A DNA stretch of 64,000 nt from Rathayibacter sp. VKM Ac-2879 (GCF_015351245.1 NZ_JADKSO010000002.1:496001-560000), one strand, 5' to 3'. Shown: positions 27,831-36,448, counted from the first letter of the stretch. Translations and numbers: made by a program. The notes: generated from the sequence alone by a model not told the origin.

Positions 27831-27836
27831 ACGCTA
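27831..27836 (-). promoter_or_regulatory. Predicted -10 of the YdeI-like gene (leaderless)
   Basis: TAGCGT on the minus strand, 6 nt before ATG 27824. Confidence 0.55.
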
Positions 27837-27881
27837 TCGCCTCGGCCGCGCCGAAGAAAGCTGCCGCGGCGCGACGGGAGC

Positions 27882-27934
27882 GAGATCGCTTCGGATCGTG
27901 CGCGAATGCGGGAGCAGACCCGCGAAGCGATCTC
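27882..27934. repeat. Inverted repeat upstream of the YdeI-like gene
   Basis: Perfect 12-bp arms GAGATCGCTTCG (27882-27893) and CGAAGCGATCTC (27923-27934) separated by 29 bases. It lies between the rpmE2 terminator and the YdeI-like promoter. It could be a regulator site or an RNA hairpin. Confidence 0.6.
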
Positions 27935-27958
27935 TCGTCGAACCTTCCGAGCGACGAC

Positions 27959-27992
27959 GAAGGGCCCCCGACCGTGAGGTCGAGGGCCCTTC
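27959..27992 (-). terminator. rpmE2 terminator
   Basis: GAAGGGCCC paired with GGGCCCTTC, with an inner CCGACC/GGTCGA stem and a GTGA loop, 8 bp after the rpmE2 stop on the minus strand. Confidence 0.8.
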
Positions 27993-28000
27993 GAGAGGTC

Positions 28001-28249
28001 TTACTTGCCGAAGTTCTTGTAGCGGCTGTTGAACTTCTCGACGCGACCGGCCGAGTCCATGATGCGCTGCTTGCCCGTGTAGAAGGGGTGCGAGGCAGAC
28101 GAGATCTCGACGTCGATGACGGGGTACGTGACGCCGTCGAGCTCGATCGTCTTGCTGCTGGTCGCCGTCGAGCGCGTGAGGAAGGTCTCACCGGAGGCGA
28201 GGTCGCGGAACACGATCGCCTTGTACTCGGGGTGGATGTCGGTCTTCAT
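28001..28249 (-). CDS. rpmE2: Ribosomal protein bL31 type B
   Basis: 82 residues. It begins [16 protein letters not shown] and has the type B pattern [25 protein letters not shown]. It lacks the CxxC pairs of zinc-binding L31, so it is the zinc-free paralogue, which in many actinobacteria is induced by zinc limitation through Zur. I do not see a convincing Zur site. The start is ATG 28249 with AGGA upstream, not the longer ORF. Confidence 0.96.
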   Translation of the reverse strand: MKTDIHPEYKAIVFRDLASGETFLTRSTATSSKTIELDGVTYPVIDVEISSASHPFYTGKQRIMDSAGRVEKFNSRYKNFGK

Positions 28250-28344
28250 GGTCGATTCCTGTCGCTTGAGGGTCCTGAACCGCACCTGTCGTCGACGGGA
28301 ACGGGTGGAAGAGGGGCGGGCACACCGCGAACGGGCCCGAACCA

Positions 28345-28359
28345 GCTACCTAAGGTAGC
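28345..28359. promoter_or_regulatory. Palindrome upstream of rpmE2
   Basis: GCTACC-TTA-GGTAGC on the minus strand, a perfect 6-bp inverted repeat around 3 bp. It contains TACCTT, a possible -10, giving a leader of about 85 nt for rpmE2. It may be an operator overlapping a promoter. Confidence 0.4.
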
Positions 28360-28397
28360 AGACCGAGGCGCGGACGGGGAGGTGCGACGCGGGCGTG

Positions 28398-29183
28398 TCA
28401 GCCGCGGGCGCGGGCCGAGAAGCGACCGTGCTCGCGAGTGAGCGCGATGTCGAGCCCGAAGGTCTCGGCGAGGGTCGCCTCCGTGAGCGCCTCGTCGAGC
28501 GGACCGGCCGCCACGACGGCGCCATCACGCAGGAGGAGCGCGTGCGTGAAGCCCTCGGGGATCTCCTCGACGTGATGGGTGACCATGATGATCGCGGGCG
28601 ATGCGGCGTCCTTCGCGAAGCCTCCGAGCAACTGCACGAGCTCTTCGCGTGCGCCGAGGTCGAGGCTGGCCGCCGGCTCGTCGAGCAGGAGCAGCTCGGG
28701 GTCGGTCATGATCGCGCGCGCGATCTGCACGCGCTTCTGCTCGCCGTCCGAGAGGGTGCCGAAGGTGCGGTCGGCGAGGTGGTCGAGCTTCCACTCGGCG
28801 AGCACGCGGCGGGCCCGGCGCTCGTCGACGGAGTCGTAGCCCTCCTTCCACCGGCCGGTGACGGCGTAGGCGGCGGTCATGACGACGTCGAGCACGGTCT
28901 CGCCGGCGGGCAGACGTCGAGCCATTGCGGTGGAGGCGTATCCGATGCGAGGGCGCAGCTCGAAGACGTCGACGCGCCCGAGCGTCTCGTCGAGGAGGTG
29001 GGCCGCACCGGTCGACGGGTAGTTCTGCGCCGCGGCGATCTGCAGGATCGACGTCTTGCCCGCGCCGTTGGGCCCGAGGACCACCCAGCGCTCGTCCTCG
29101 GCCACGTCCCACGACACGTGGTCGAGGATCCGCTTGCCGTTCCGGACGAAGGACACATCGACGAACGAGACAACGCTGGGCAT
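28398..29183 (-). CDS. Stand-alone ABC ATPase, ModF/YlmA-like
   Basis: 261 residues. Walker A LGPNGAGKTS, a Q-loop region, signature LSDGEQKR in place of the common LSGGQ, Walker B LLLLDEPAASLD and the H-loop MVTHHVEE. No permease gene is nearby and no membrane segment is seen, so it is a lone ATPase of unknown partner. The start is set at ATG 29183: TAGAAT lies 7 nt upstream and overlaps the in-frame ATG at 29192, so the longer start would precede the transcript. Confidence 0.88.
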   Translation of the reverse strand: MPSVVSFVDVSFVRNGKRILDHVSWDVAEDERWVVLGPNGAGKTSILQIAAAQNYPSTGAAHLLDETLGRVDVFELRPRIGYASTAMARRLPAGETVLDVVMTAAYAVTGRWKEGYDSVDERRARRVLAEWKLDHLADRTFGTLSDGEQKRVQIARAIMTDPELLLLDEPAASLDLGAREELVQLLGGFAKDAASPAIIMVTHHVEEIPEGFTHALLLRDGAVVAAGPLDEALTEATLAETFGLDIALTREHGRFSARARG

Positions 29184-29190
29184 GGCAGCC

Positions 29191-29196
29191 ATTCTA
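29191..29196 (-). promoter_or_regulatory. Predicted -10 of the ABC ATPase gene (leaderless)
   Basis: TAGAAT on the minus strand, 7 nt before ATG 29183. Confidence 0.6.
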
Positions 29197-29215
29197 AAGG
29201 GAGCGGTCGAGCGAC

Positions 29216-30397
29216 TCAGACGAGCGAGTCGTAGATCGCCCGAGTGTCCCGCGCGATCTGGGTCCAGCTGAAGTGGCTCTGCGCGCGCTCGCGTCCTGCA
29301 GCGCCCATCCGCTTGGCCGCCTCGGGATCCGCGACGACCTCGGCGAGGGCCGCCGCCAGATCGGCGACGTAGCGCTCGGGATCCACGGGCGTGCCCGTGC
29401 CGTCGGTTGCCTGCTCGAGGGGGACCAGGCGTCCGGTCACGCCGTCGACGACGACCTCGGGGATGCCTCCGGTCGCCGTGCCGACCACCGCCGCGCCGCA
29501 GGCCATCGCCTCGAGGTTGACGATGCCGAGCGGCTCGTAGATCGACGGGCAGACGAAGGTGGTCGCCGCGGTGAGCACGGCCGAGAGCTGGTGACGCGGG
29601 AGGTGCCGGTCGATCCAGACGACGCCGGTGCGCTCCTCCTGGAGGGTGCGCACGAGCCCCGTGACCTCGGCCATGATCTCGGGGGTGTCTGGCGCGCCCG
29701 CGCAGAGGACGAGCTGGACCTCGGGCGGCAGGGTCGCCGCCGCGCGCAGGAGATAGGGCAGACCCTTCTGGCGGGTGATGCGGCCGACGAAGACCACGGA
29801 GGGGCGGCTCGGGTCGATCCCCAGCTCGGCCAGGACCGCGTCGTCCTCGACAGGGTGCCACGCGTCGAGGTCGATGCCGTTGTAGACGACGTGCACCTTG
29901 GCCGCGTCCAGCGCCGGGTAGGAGCGGAGGATGTCCTCACGCATCCCGCCCGACACGGCGATCACGGCGTCGGCGTTCTCGTAAGCCTCGCGCTCGATCC
30001 AGCTCGAGACGCGATAGCCTCCGCCGAGCTGCTCCGCCTTCCACGGCCGCAGCGGCTCGAGGCTATGCGCCGAGACGACGTGCGGGATGCCGTGGAGCAG
30101 TTGCGCGAGCCGACCGGCGGCGTTCGCGTACCAGGTGTGCGAGTGCACGAGGTCGGCGCCGGAGGCATCCTGCGCGATCTGGAGGTCGACTCCGAGGGTC
30201 TGCAGCGCGCCGTTCGCCTGGGCGAGCTCGGAGGGCACGGGGTAGGCGAACGTCCCCGCCTCCTCGCGCGGCGCCCCGAAGCAGCGCACCACGACCTCGA
30301 TGTGGTTGCGCAGTGCTGCGGTGAGCTCTGCGACGTGTACGCCGGCTCCCCCGTACACCTCGGGCGGGTATTCCTTGGTCAGCAGATCGACTCGCAC
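29216..30397 (-). CDS. glgA: Actinobacterial glycogen synthase, GT4 (GlgA/GlgM-like)
   Basis: 393 residues, GT-B fold. It starts [21 protein letters not shown], with [12 protein letters not shown], the donor-site [13 protein letters not shown] and the E-x7-E motif [14 protein letters not shown]. Family knowledge: the mycobacterial homologue GlgM uses ADP-glucose to make alpha-maltose-1-phosphate, so either elongation of glycogen or maltose-1-phosphate formation is possible. GTG start with TACGGT exactly 6 nt upstream (leaderless). It is divergent from glgC across 78 bp. Confidence 0.93.
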   Translation of the reverse strand: MRVDLLTKEYPPEVYGGAGVHVAELTAALRNHIEVVVRCFGAPREEAGTFAYPVPSELAQANGALQTLGVDLQIAQDASGADLVHSHTWYANAAGRLAQLLHGIPHVVSAHSLEPLRPWKAEQLGGGYRVSSWIEREAYENADAVIAVSGGMREDILRSYPALDAAKVHVVYNGIDLDAWHPVEDDAVLAELGIDPSRPSVVFVGRITRQKGLPYLLRAAATLPPEVQLVLCAGAPDTPEIMAEVTGLVRTLQEERTGVVWIDRHLPRHQLSAVLTAATTFVCPSIYEPLGIVNLEAMACGAAVVGTATGGIPEVVVDGVTGRLVPLEQATDGTGTPVDPERYVADLAAALAEVVADPEAAKRMGAAGRERAQSHFSWTQIARDTRAIYDSLV

Positions 30398-30403
30398 CCC
30401 CGA

Positions 30404-30409
30404 ACCGTA
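30404..30409 (-). promoter_or_regulatory. Predicted -10 of glgA (leaderless)
   Basis: TACGGT on the minus strand, 6 nt before GTG 30397. Confidence 0.6.
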
Positions 30410-30463
30410 GTACAGGCCGATCCCTGCGCGACAGCCGGGGGTTCGCGGGAGGGCCCCAACCCC

Positions 30464-30469
30464 TACTGT
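30464..30469 (+). promoter_or_regulatory. Predicted -10 of glgC (leaderless)
   Basis: TACTGT, 6 nt before ATG 30476. The GGAGG in the gap is only 1 nt from the ATG, too close to act as a normal ribosome site. Confidence 0.6.
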
Positions 30470-30475
30470 GGAGGC

Positions 30476-31735
30476 ATGCAGTCAAAGAAGATCTTCGGCA
30501 TCGTGCTCGCCGGCGGCGAGGGCAAGCGGCTCATGCCCCTGACGGCCGACCGCGCCAAGCCCGCCGTCCCATTCGGCGGGCAGTACCGGCTGATCGACTT
30601 CGCCCTCTCGAACCTCATCAACTCGGGCCTCACCCAGATCGTGGTGCTGACCCAGTACAAGTCGCACTCCCTCGACCGTCACGTCTCGCAGACGTGGCGC
30701 CTGTCGGGACTGCTCAACTCTTATGTCGCCTCGGTTCCCGCCCAGCAGCGGCTCGGCAAGCGCTGGTTCAGCGGCTCGGCCGACGCGATCCTGCAGAGCC
30801 TCAACCTCATCCGCGACGAGAAGCCGGACATCGTCGTCGTGGTCGGCGCCGACCACGTCTACCGCATGGACTTCTCGCAGATGATCGACGCCCACATCGC
30901 GTCCGGCGCGAAGGCGACCGTGGCCGCGATCCGCCAGCCCATCGAACTCGCGGACCAGTTCGGCGTCATCCAGCTCGAGGGTGACGAGGCGGGCGATGGC
31001 ATCGTGCCGACGAAGATCGCGCAGTTCCTCGAGAAGCCCAAGGACGCGGTCGGTCTCGCCGACTCCCCGCACGAGGTCCTCGCCTCGATGGGCAACTACG
31101 TCTTCGACGCCGACGCCCTCATCGACGCGGTCATCCGCGACGGCGAGCTCTCCAGCTCCGACCACGACATGGGCGGCGACATCATCCCCGACTTCGTCGC
31201 ACGGGGGGAGGCGGGGGTCTACGACCTCAAGCTCAACGAGGTGCCGGGCTCGACCGACCGCGACCGCTACTACTGGCGCGACGTGGGGACGATCGACTCC
31301 TTCTTCGAGGCCCACCAGGACCTCATCTCGGCGCTGCCGGTGTTCAACCTCTACAACCAGCAGTGGCCGATCTTCTCCTCACAGCTCAACTCGCCCCCGG
31401 CGAAGATCGTGCGCGACGGCAAAGGCAACATGGGCTCGACCATCGACTCGGTCGTCTCGCTCGGGACAGTGATCTCGGGAGCGCACATCGAACGCAGTGT
31501 CGTGGGACCGTGGACCGTTATCGAGTCGAACGCCCGAGTGAGCGACTCCGTCGTCTTCGACAAGGTGCGCATCGGCCCGGACGCCGTGGTCGTGCGCGCT
31601 ATCCTCGACAAGGATGTCGTCGTCGAGTCCGGTGCTCAGATCGGCGTGAACCACGACCACGATCGCGAGCGCGGGTTCACCGTCACCGAGTCGGGGATCA
31701 CCGTCGTCGGCAAGGGCGTCGTCGTCCGCCCGTAG
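30476..31735 (+). CDS. glgC: Glucose-1-phosphate adenylyltransferase GlgC
   Basis: 419 residues. It makes ADP-glucose from ATP and glucose-1-phosphate, the committed step of glycogen synthesis. Motifs: [20 protein letters not shown] (nucleotide site), [21 protein letters not shown] and [16 protein letters not shown]. The C-terminal third is a left-handed beta-helix typical of this family. It is divergent from glgA, with serB 56 bp downstream. Confidence 0.97.
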   Translation: MQSKKIFGIVLAGGEGKRLMPLTADRAKPAVPFGGQYRLIDFALSNLINSGLTQIVVLTQYKSHSLDRHVSQTWRLSGLLNSYVASVPAQQRLGKRWFSGSADAILQSLNLIRDEKPDIVVVVGADHVYRMDFSQMIDAHIASGAKATVAAIRQPIELADQFGVIQLEGDEAGDGIVPTKIAQFLEKPKDAVGLADSPHEVLASMGNYVFDADALIDAVIRDGELSSSDHDMGGDIIPDFVARGEAGVYDLKLNEVPGSTDRDRYYWRDVGTIDSFFEAHQDLISALPVFNLYNQQWPIFSSQLNSPPAKIVRDGKGNMGSTIDSVVSLGTVISGAHIERSVVGPWTVIESNARVSDSVVFDKVRIGPDAVVVRAILDKDVVVESGAQIGVNHDHDRERGFTVTESGITVVGKGVVVRP

Positions 31736-31791
31736 CACCCCCGCGGGCCGAGCTCTGCGCGTGCGCATCCCCCGACCGATTGGCCCGGCCC

Positions 31792-32451
31792 ATGAGTGAG
31801 CGTCCCCTGACGCCTGCCCGTTTCCTCGTCGTCCTCGACGCCGACTCGACCCTCCTGCGAGACGAGGTGATCGAGCTGCTCGCCGCCCACGCAGGTTCCG
31901 CGGAGCAGGTGGCCGAGGTCACCGAGCGCGCGATGCGTGGCGAGCTCGACTTCGGCGAGAGCCTGCGCGAGCGGGTCGCGACCCTCGAGGGAGTGCAGGA
32001 ATCGGTCTTCTCCCGCGTGAGCGCCGGAGTACGGGTGACCCCCGGCGCAGAGGAGCTGGTCGCCGGCGTCCATGCGGCCGGCGGCCGCATCGGCGTCGTC
32101 TCGGGAGGCTTCCACGAGGTCCTCGATCCGGTCGCCGGGACATTGGGCCTCGACTTCGTGCGAGCCAACCGCCTCGGCTGCAGCGAAGGCGCCCTGAACG
32201 GAGACGTGGACGGCCCTCTCATCGACGCTGGCGCCAAGGCGGCGGCCCTTCGCGAGTGGGCGCAGGAGTCAGGGGTGCCCCTCGGCCGCACGATCGCCGT
32301 CGGCGACGGCGCCAACGACCTCGAGATGATGGCCGTCGCGGCCCTCGCGGTGGCGTTCAACGCGAAGCCTCTCGTACGCCAGCGCGCCGACCTCGTCGTT
32401 GCGGACATCGACCTCTCGCAGCTCCTGCCGGTGCTGGGCCTTCGCGGCTGA
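31792..32451 (+). CDS. serB: Phosphoserine phosphatase SerB
   Basis: 219 residues, HAD superfamily. It makes the last step of serine synthesis. Motif I is DADSTLLRDEV (nucleophile Asp and acid/base Asp), motif II VVSGGF, motif III includes the Lys in DAGAKAAALREW, and motif IV is AVGDGANDLEMM. No N-terminal ACT domain is present, so this is the short form. Neither a strong ribosome site nor a leaderless hexamer precedes ATG 31792. It converges with fabG. Confidence 0.93.
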   Translation: MSERPLTPARFLVVLDADSTLLRDEVIELLAAHAGSAEQVAEVTERAMRGELDFGESLRERVATLEGVQESVFSRVSAGVRVTPGAEELVAGVHAAGGRIGVVSGGFHEVLDPVAGTLGLDFVRANRLGCSEGALNGDVDGPLIDAGAKAAALREWAQESGVPLGRTIAVGDGANDLEMMAVAALAVAFNAKPLVRQRADLVVADIDLSQLLPVLGLRG

Positions 32452-32540
32452 CGCTCAGCGGCCCGCGGTCGGCACCGCGCTGTCCTCGATGCCCGATCCG
32501 ACGACGCGAACCTGGCCGAAAGACACCCCGAGCCGTGGGG

Positions 32541-33251
32541 TCAGTGCCCCATCCCCAGGCCGCCGTCGACAGGGATCACGGCGCCGGAGATGTACGCGGC
32601 CTCGTCGCTCGCGAGCCAGCGGGTGACCTTCGCGACCTCCTCCGCAGTGCCGTAGCGGCCGAGAGGGATGCTCTTGCGGTAGTCGGCCTGCTGCTCGGCC
32701 GACAGCTCGGCGGTCATGTCCGTCTCGATGAAGCCGGGGGCGACGACATTGGCCGTGATGTTGCGGGCGCCCAGCTCGCGCGTCAGCGAACGGGCGAATC
32801 CGACGAGGGCCGCCTTCGACGAGGAGTAGTTGATCTGCCCGGGCGAGCCATAGAGGCCGACGACGCTCGAGATCAGGATGACGCGCCCGAACTTCTGCTT
32901 GAGCATGCCCTTCGAGGCGCGCTTGACGACGCGGAAAGCCCCGGTGAGGTTCGTGTCGACGACCGAGGTGAAGTCCTCCTCCGACATCCGCAGCAGGAGC
33001 GTGTCGCGGGTGATCCCCGCGTTCGCGACGAGCACCTCCACCGGGCCCAGCTCGGCTTCGATCTGGGAGAACGCGGCATCGACGGACGCGGAGTCGGTGA
33101 CGTCCGCCTGGACCGTGAAGGATCCCTCCGGGCCTGCGCCCGACCGGGCGGTGACGGCGACGCGGTGGCCCGCCGCGACGAACTGCTCGGCGATCGCGAA
33201 ACCGATCCCTCGGTTGCCTCCCGTGACGAGGACGGTGCGCGGCGTGGTCAT
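32541..33251 (-). CDS. fabG: 3-oxoacyl-ACP reductase FabG (SDR family)
   Basis: 236 residues, Rossmann fold. It reduces 3-oxoacyl-ACP with NADPH in fatty acid synthesis. It has TGGNRGIGFAIAEQF, VANAGITRDTLLLRM, the catalytic Ser in LISSVVGLYGSPGQ, Y-SSS-K, and the C-terminal ISGAVIPVDGGLGMGH that is typical of FabG. The ATG has AGGAGG 6 nt upstream. No other fab genes are nearby, so another SDR role is possible but less likely. Confidence 0.9.
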   Translation of the reverse strand: MTTPRTVLVTGGNRGIGFAIAEQFVAAGHRVAVTARSGAGPEGSFTVQADVTDSASVDAAFSQIEAELGPVEVLVANAGITRDTLLLRMSEEDFTSVVDTNLTGAFRVVKRASKGMLKQKFGRVILISSVVGLYGSPGQINYSSSKAALVGFARSLTRELGARNITANVVAPGFIETDMTAELSAEQQADYRKSIPLGRYGTAEEVAKVTRWLASDEAAYISGAVIPVDGGLGMGH

Positions 33252-33381
33252 GGTGTCCCTCCTGCCGACGCGCGAGCAGCGCCGGACGACCCGTACAGCT
33301 TAGAGGCGGCCTCCGCAACAGATTCCTCGAGGGGCGGCGGGGAGCCTGCGCGCCTCCGCCACGACGTAGGCTTGCAGGGCT

Positions 33382-33735
33382 GTGAAATCCCGCGAATCGC
33401 TCACCACGCTCCCCCCGTCGCCCTCTGCCGCGCGGCGCTCTCGCGTGATCAAGTACTCGATCGCGATGGGCATCCGGATGATCTGCGTGATCGCGCTGAT
33501 CTTCGTGCACGGCTGGTGGCAGCTGGCATTCGCCATCGGCGCGATCGTGCTGCCCTATTTCGCGGTCGTGCTCGCCAACGTCGGCAGCGCGGGCGAGAGC
33601 GGGACGGTCGAGCGACCGGGAGCGGTCGTGCTCGCTCGCCCGACCACGCCGCCCGCCGCCGACCACGCCGCCCCGAGTGAGGCGCCCCGAGCCGACGGCT
33701 CGGAGGGCAGCGGGCCGAACGGGGCACCGCAGTGA
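33382..33735 (+). CDS. DUF3099 membrane protein
   Basis: 117 residues. A basic N-terminus with R-SRVIKYSIAMGIRMICVIALI is followed by two membrane segments (about 25-45 and 50-68) and a Pro/Ala-rich tail. This matches the actinobacterial DUF3099 proteins, whose function is unknown. GTG start; TAGGCT lies 9 nt upstream, so the leader would be only a few bases. Its stop overlaps the next gene (GTGA), the first of two such overlaps in this three-gene unit leading to SURF1. Confidence 0.8.
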   Translation: MKSRESLTTLPPSPSAARRSRVIKYSIAMGIRMICVIALIFVHGWWQLAFAIGAIVLPYFAVVLANVGSAGESGTVERPGAVVLARPTTPPAADHAAPSEAPRADGSEGSGPNGAPQ

Positions 33736-33965
33736 TCCCGCTCGGCGGGGTGCCGGACGCGCATTCCTGCTCGCGAGCGGGATGCCACACGACCGCGACA
33801 TGGGCGATCCGGTGGCGGAACCCCGCGATCCACACGGAGGAGCGACGCAAGACCTGGCTCGCGTGCGAGGAGCATCTCGGGTTCCTCCGCGAGTTCCTCG
33901 CCGCGCGGGAGTTCCCCCTGTCGGTGGAGCCGCTCTACACGACGGACCGCGGAGCCTCCACGTGA
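33732..33965 (+). CDS. Small Cys/His protein coupled to SURF1
   Basis: 77 residues. Cys13, Cys18, His19, Cys45 and His48 form a C-x4-CH ... C-x2-H pattern that could hold one metal ion. The rest is a Trp-rich core (ATWAIRWRNPAIH, KTWLACEEHLGFLREFL). Related actinobacterial proteins carry misleading names such as acetone carboxylase; I see no support for an enzyme. GTGA overlaps with both neighbours (DUF3099 before, SURF1 after) imply coupled synthesis and a possible role in cytochrome oxidase assembly. Confidence 0.8.
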   Translation: MIPLGGVPDAHSCSRAGCHTTATWAIRWRNPAIHTEERRKTWLACEEHLGFLREFLAAREFPLSVEPLYTTDRGAST

Positions 33966-34819
33966 GCGCCGCGACCCGCCCCTCCTGGCGCTTCGTCGTC
34001 TCACGGCGCTGGTTCGGCTACCTCGCCCTCGCGATCGTCTTCGCCGTCGCCTGCGTCCTGCTCTCACGCTGGCAGGTCGCGCGCCTCGATGAGGCGGCGT
34101 CGACCAATCGGCTGGTCACCTCCAATTGGAACGCCGAGCCCGTGGCCCTCGACAGCCTCCTCGCACCGTCCAGTGCCTGGGACGATTCGCTCGAGTACCG
34201 TCCCGTCGAGCTGGACGGCGTCTACGACGTCTCCGCGCAGACGCTCGTGCGCAACCGCCCCTACAACGGCAACCCCGGTTTCGACGTGCTGACCCCCCTG
34301 CGCCTCGACGATGGGACATGGTTCGTCGTCGACCGGGGCTGGGTGCCCGTCGGCTCGACCCAGGACTCCCCCGACTCCGTGCCCGCGCCTCCCTCGGGGG
34401 AGGTCACCGTCGTCGCTCGTCTCAAGCCGGGAGAGGGGCGCATCGATGGTCGTACCGCCCCGGCGGGTCAGATCTCGACGATCCAGCTCGACGACCTGGC
34501 GAACGAGATCGGCGAGCCGCTGCGCACGGCCGCCTACGGACTTCTCGTCGCCGAGGCGCCGGCACCCTCCGTGGCTGCACCGCTCGGGGCGATCAAACCG
34601 GTCGCCGACGAGGGGCTGCACATCAGCTACGCCATCCAGTGGGTGCTGTTCGCGATCATGGGCTTCGGAGGACTGGGCTGGGCGATCCGGCACGAGTATC
34701 GCCTCCGGAACGCCGACGACCCTGAGGTCATCGCGGCGCAGGAGCGGCGCGAGGAGAGACGCCGACGACGGGGGCGCAGCGACGCCGAGGTCGAGGACGA
34801 ACTGCTCGACGCCCGCTGA
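33962..34819 (+). CDS. SURF1 family cytochrome oxidase assembly protein
   Basis: 285 residues. Two membrane segments frame an extracytoplasmic domain: about 16-34 (RRWFGYLALAIVFAVACVL) and about 220-240 (IQWVLFAIMGFGGLGW). The conserved LLSRWQVARLDEA and FVVDRGWVP are visible. It helps insert heme a into cytochrome c oxidase subunit I. The tail is highly charged (EERREERRRRRGR). GTG start overlapping the stop of the small Cys/His gene. Heme a genes ctaA and ctaB lie about 8 kb away. Confidence 0.92.
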   Translation: MSAATRPSWRFVVSRRWFGYLALAIVFAVACVLLSRWQVARLDEAASTNRLVTSNWNAEPVALDSLLAPSSAWDDSLEYRPVELDGVYDVSAQTLVRNRPYNGNPGFDVLTPLRLDDGTWFVVDRGWVPVGSTQDSPDSVPAPPSGEVTVVARLKPGEGRIDGRTAPAGQISTIQLDDLANEIGEPLRTAAYGLLVAEAPAPSVAAPLGAIKPVADEGLHISYAIQWVLFAIMGFGGLGWAIRHEYRLRNADDPEVIAAQERREERRRRRGRSDAEVEDELLDAR

Positions 34820-34849
34820 GCCCGCGCGACTCCGACCGCTCGACCCGCC

Positions 34850-36448
34850 TCAGGCGAGGGTGATCAGGTCGAGGTAGTCGGCGGTCCAGTGGTCCTCGGT
34901 GCCCTCGGGCATGATGAGCACACGTTCGGGGTTCAACGCCTCGACGGCCCCCTCGTCGTGGCTGACGAGCACGACCGCGCCCTCGTAGTGCGCCAGGGCG
35001 TCGAGGATCTCGTCGCGGCTCGCCGGGTCGAGGTTGTTGGTCGGCTCGTCGAGCAGGAGGACGTTCGCGCCCGAGACCACGATCATCGCGAGCGCGAGAC
35101 GCGTCTTCTCGCCTCCCGAGAGCACCCCGGCTGGCTTGTGCGAGTCGTCGCCGGTGAAGAGGAAGGAGCCGAGGACGCGGCGCGCCTCGGTCTCGGTCAG
35201 GTTCGGGCTCGCCGACACCATGTTCTCGAGCACCGAGCGCTTGACGTCGATGGTCTCGTGCTCCTGCGCGTAGTAGCCGATGCGGAGGCCGTGGCCAGCC
35301 TCGATCACGCCGGTGTCGGGAGCGTCCACCCCGCCGAGGATGCGCAGAAGCGTCGTCTTACCCGCGCCGTTGAGGCCCAGGATGACCACCTTCGAGCCGC
35401 GGTCGATCGCGAGGTCGACCGCGGTGAAGATCTCGAGCGAGCCGTAGCTCTTCGAGAGGTTCTCGGCCTGCAGCGGCGTCCGCCCGCAGGGCATCGGAGT
35501 CGGGAACCGCAGCTTCGCGACGCGGTCGACCGCGCGCACCTCCTCGAGGCCGCTGAGCATCTTCTCGGCACGGGCCACCATCTGGTGGGCGGCCGCCGCC
35601 TTCGACGCCTTCGCGCCGAAGCGGGCGGCCTGCAGCTGGAGCGCGCCGGCCTTCTTCTCGACGTTCGCACGCTCCTTCTTGCGGCGCTCCTCGTCGGCGG
35701 CGCGCTGACGCTGGTAGTTCTTCCAGTTCATGTTGTAGACGTCGATCGCCTGACGATTGGCATCGAGATAGAAGACGCGATTCACCGTCTCGCCCACGAG
35801 CTCGATGTCGTGGCTGATGACGATGAATCCCCCGCGATAGCCCTTCAGGAACTCGCGCAGCCACACAACCGAATCGGCGTCGAGGTGGTTGGTCGGCTCA
35901 TCGAGGATGAGCGTGCTCGCATCCGAGAACAGGATGCGCGCGAGCTCGATGCGGCGACGCTGCCCACCGGAAAGGGTCTTCAACGGCTGGTCGAGGATGC
36001 GGTCAGGGAGGTTCAGGTTGCTGGCAATCGAGGCCGCCTCGGCCTCTGCCGCATAGCCGCCGAGCGCGAGGAAGCGGTCGGTCAGGGTGCCGTATTTCTT
36101 CATCCCGGCCTCGCTGAGGGCCGTGTCGCCGCTCGACATCGCGATGGTCGCCTCCTGCATGCCGAGCACGAGCTGGCCGAGTCCGCGGGCATCGAGGATG
36201 CGCGTCCGCGCGAGCTCCTCGGGGTCGCCCGAGCGCGGGTCCTGCGGGAGGTAGCCGATCTCGCCTCCCCGCTCGACCGTGCCCTTCGCCGCGATGAGGT
36301 CGCCGGCGAGGACCTTCGTCAGAGTCGTCTTGCCCGCCCCGTTGCGGCCGACGAGGCCGACCTTGTCGCCGTCGCCCACTCGGAAGGAGACGTTCTCCAT
36401 CAGAAGTCGGGCGCCGACTCGGAGTTCGAGGTCGTGCACGCTGAGCAC
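34850..36448 (-). CDS. ABC-F family ATPase
   Basis: 532 residues with two ABC domains and no membrane part. First domain: GRNGAGKTT, LSGGQRRR, LILDEPTNHLD. Second domain: GLNGAGKTT, LSGGEKTR, LLLDEPTNNLD. The linker between them is a basic helical pair (about 240-300, rich in Arg, Lys and Ala), as in ribosome-acting ABC-F factors. It may be a translation factor or give antibiotic protection; the subclass is not decided. GTG 36448 is the likely start. No ribosome site is obvious, so the start is less certain. It is divergent from bioY. Confidence 0.9.
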   Translation of the reverse strand: MLSVHDLELRVGARLLMENVSFRVGDGDKVGLVGRNGAGKTTLTKVLAGDLIAAKGTVERGGEIGYLPQDPRSGDPEELARTRILDARGLGQLVLGMQEATIAMSSGDTALSEAGMKKYGTLTDRFLALGGYAAEAEAASIASNLNLPDRILDQPLKTLSGGQRRRIELARILFSDASTLILDEPTNHLDADSVVWLREFLKGYRGGFIVISHDIELVGETVNRVFYLDANRQAIDVYNMNWKNYQRQRAADEERRKKERANVEKKAGALQLQAARFGAKASKAAAAHQMVARAEKMLSGLEEVRAVDRVAKLRFPTPMPCGRTPLQAENLSKSYGSLEIFTAVDLAIDRGSKVVILGLNGAGKTTLLRILGGVDAPDTGVIEAGHGLRIGYYAQEHETIDVKRSVLENMVSASPNLTETEARRVLGSFLFTGDDSHKPAGVLSGGEKTRLALAMIVVSGANVLLLDEPTNNLDPASRDEILDALAHYEGAVVLVSHDEGAVEALNPERVLIMPEGTEDHWTADYLDLITLA

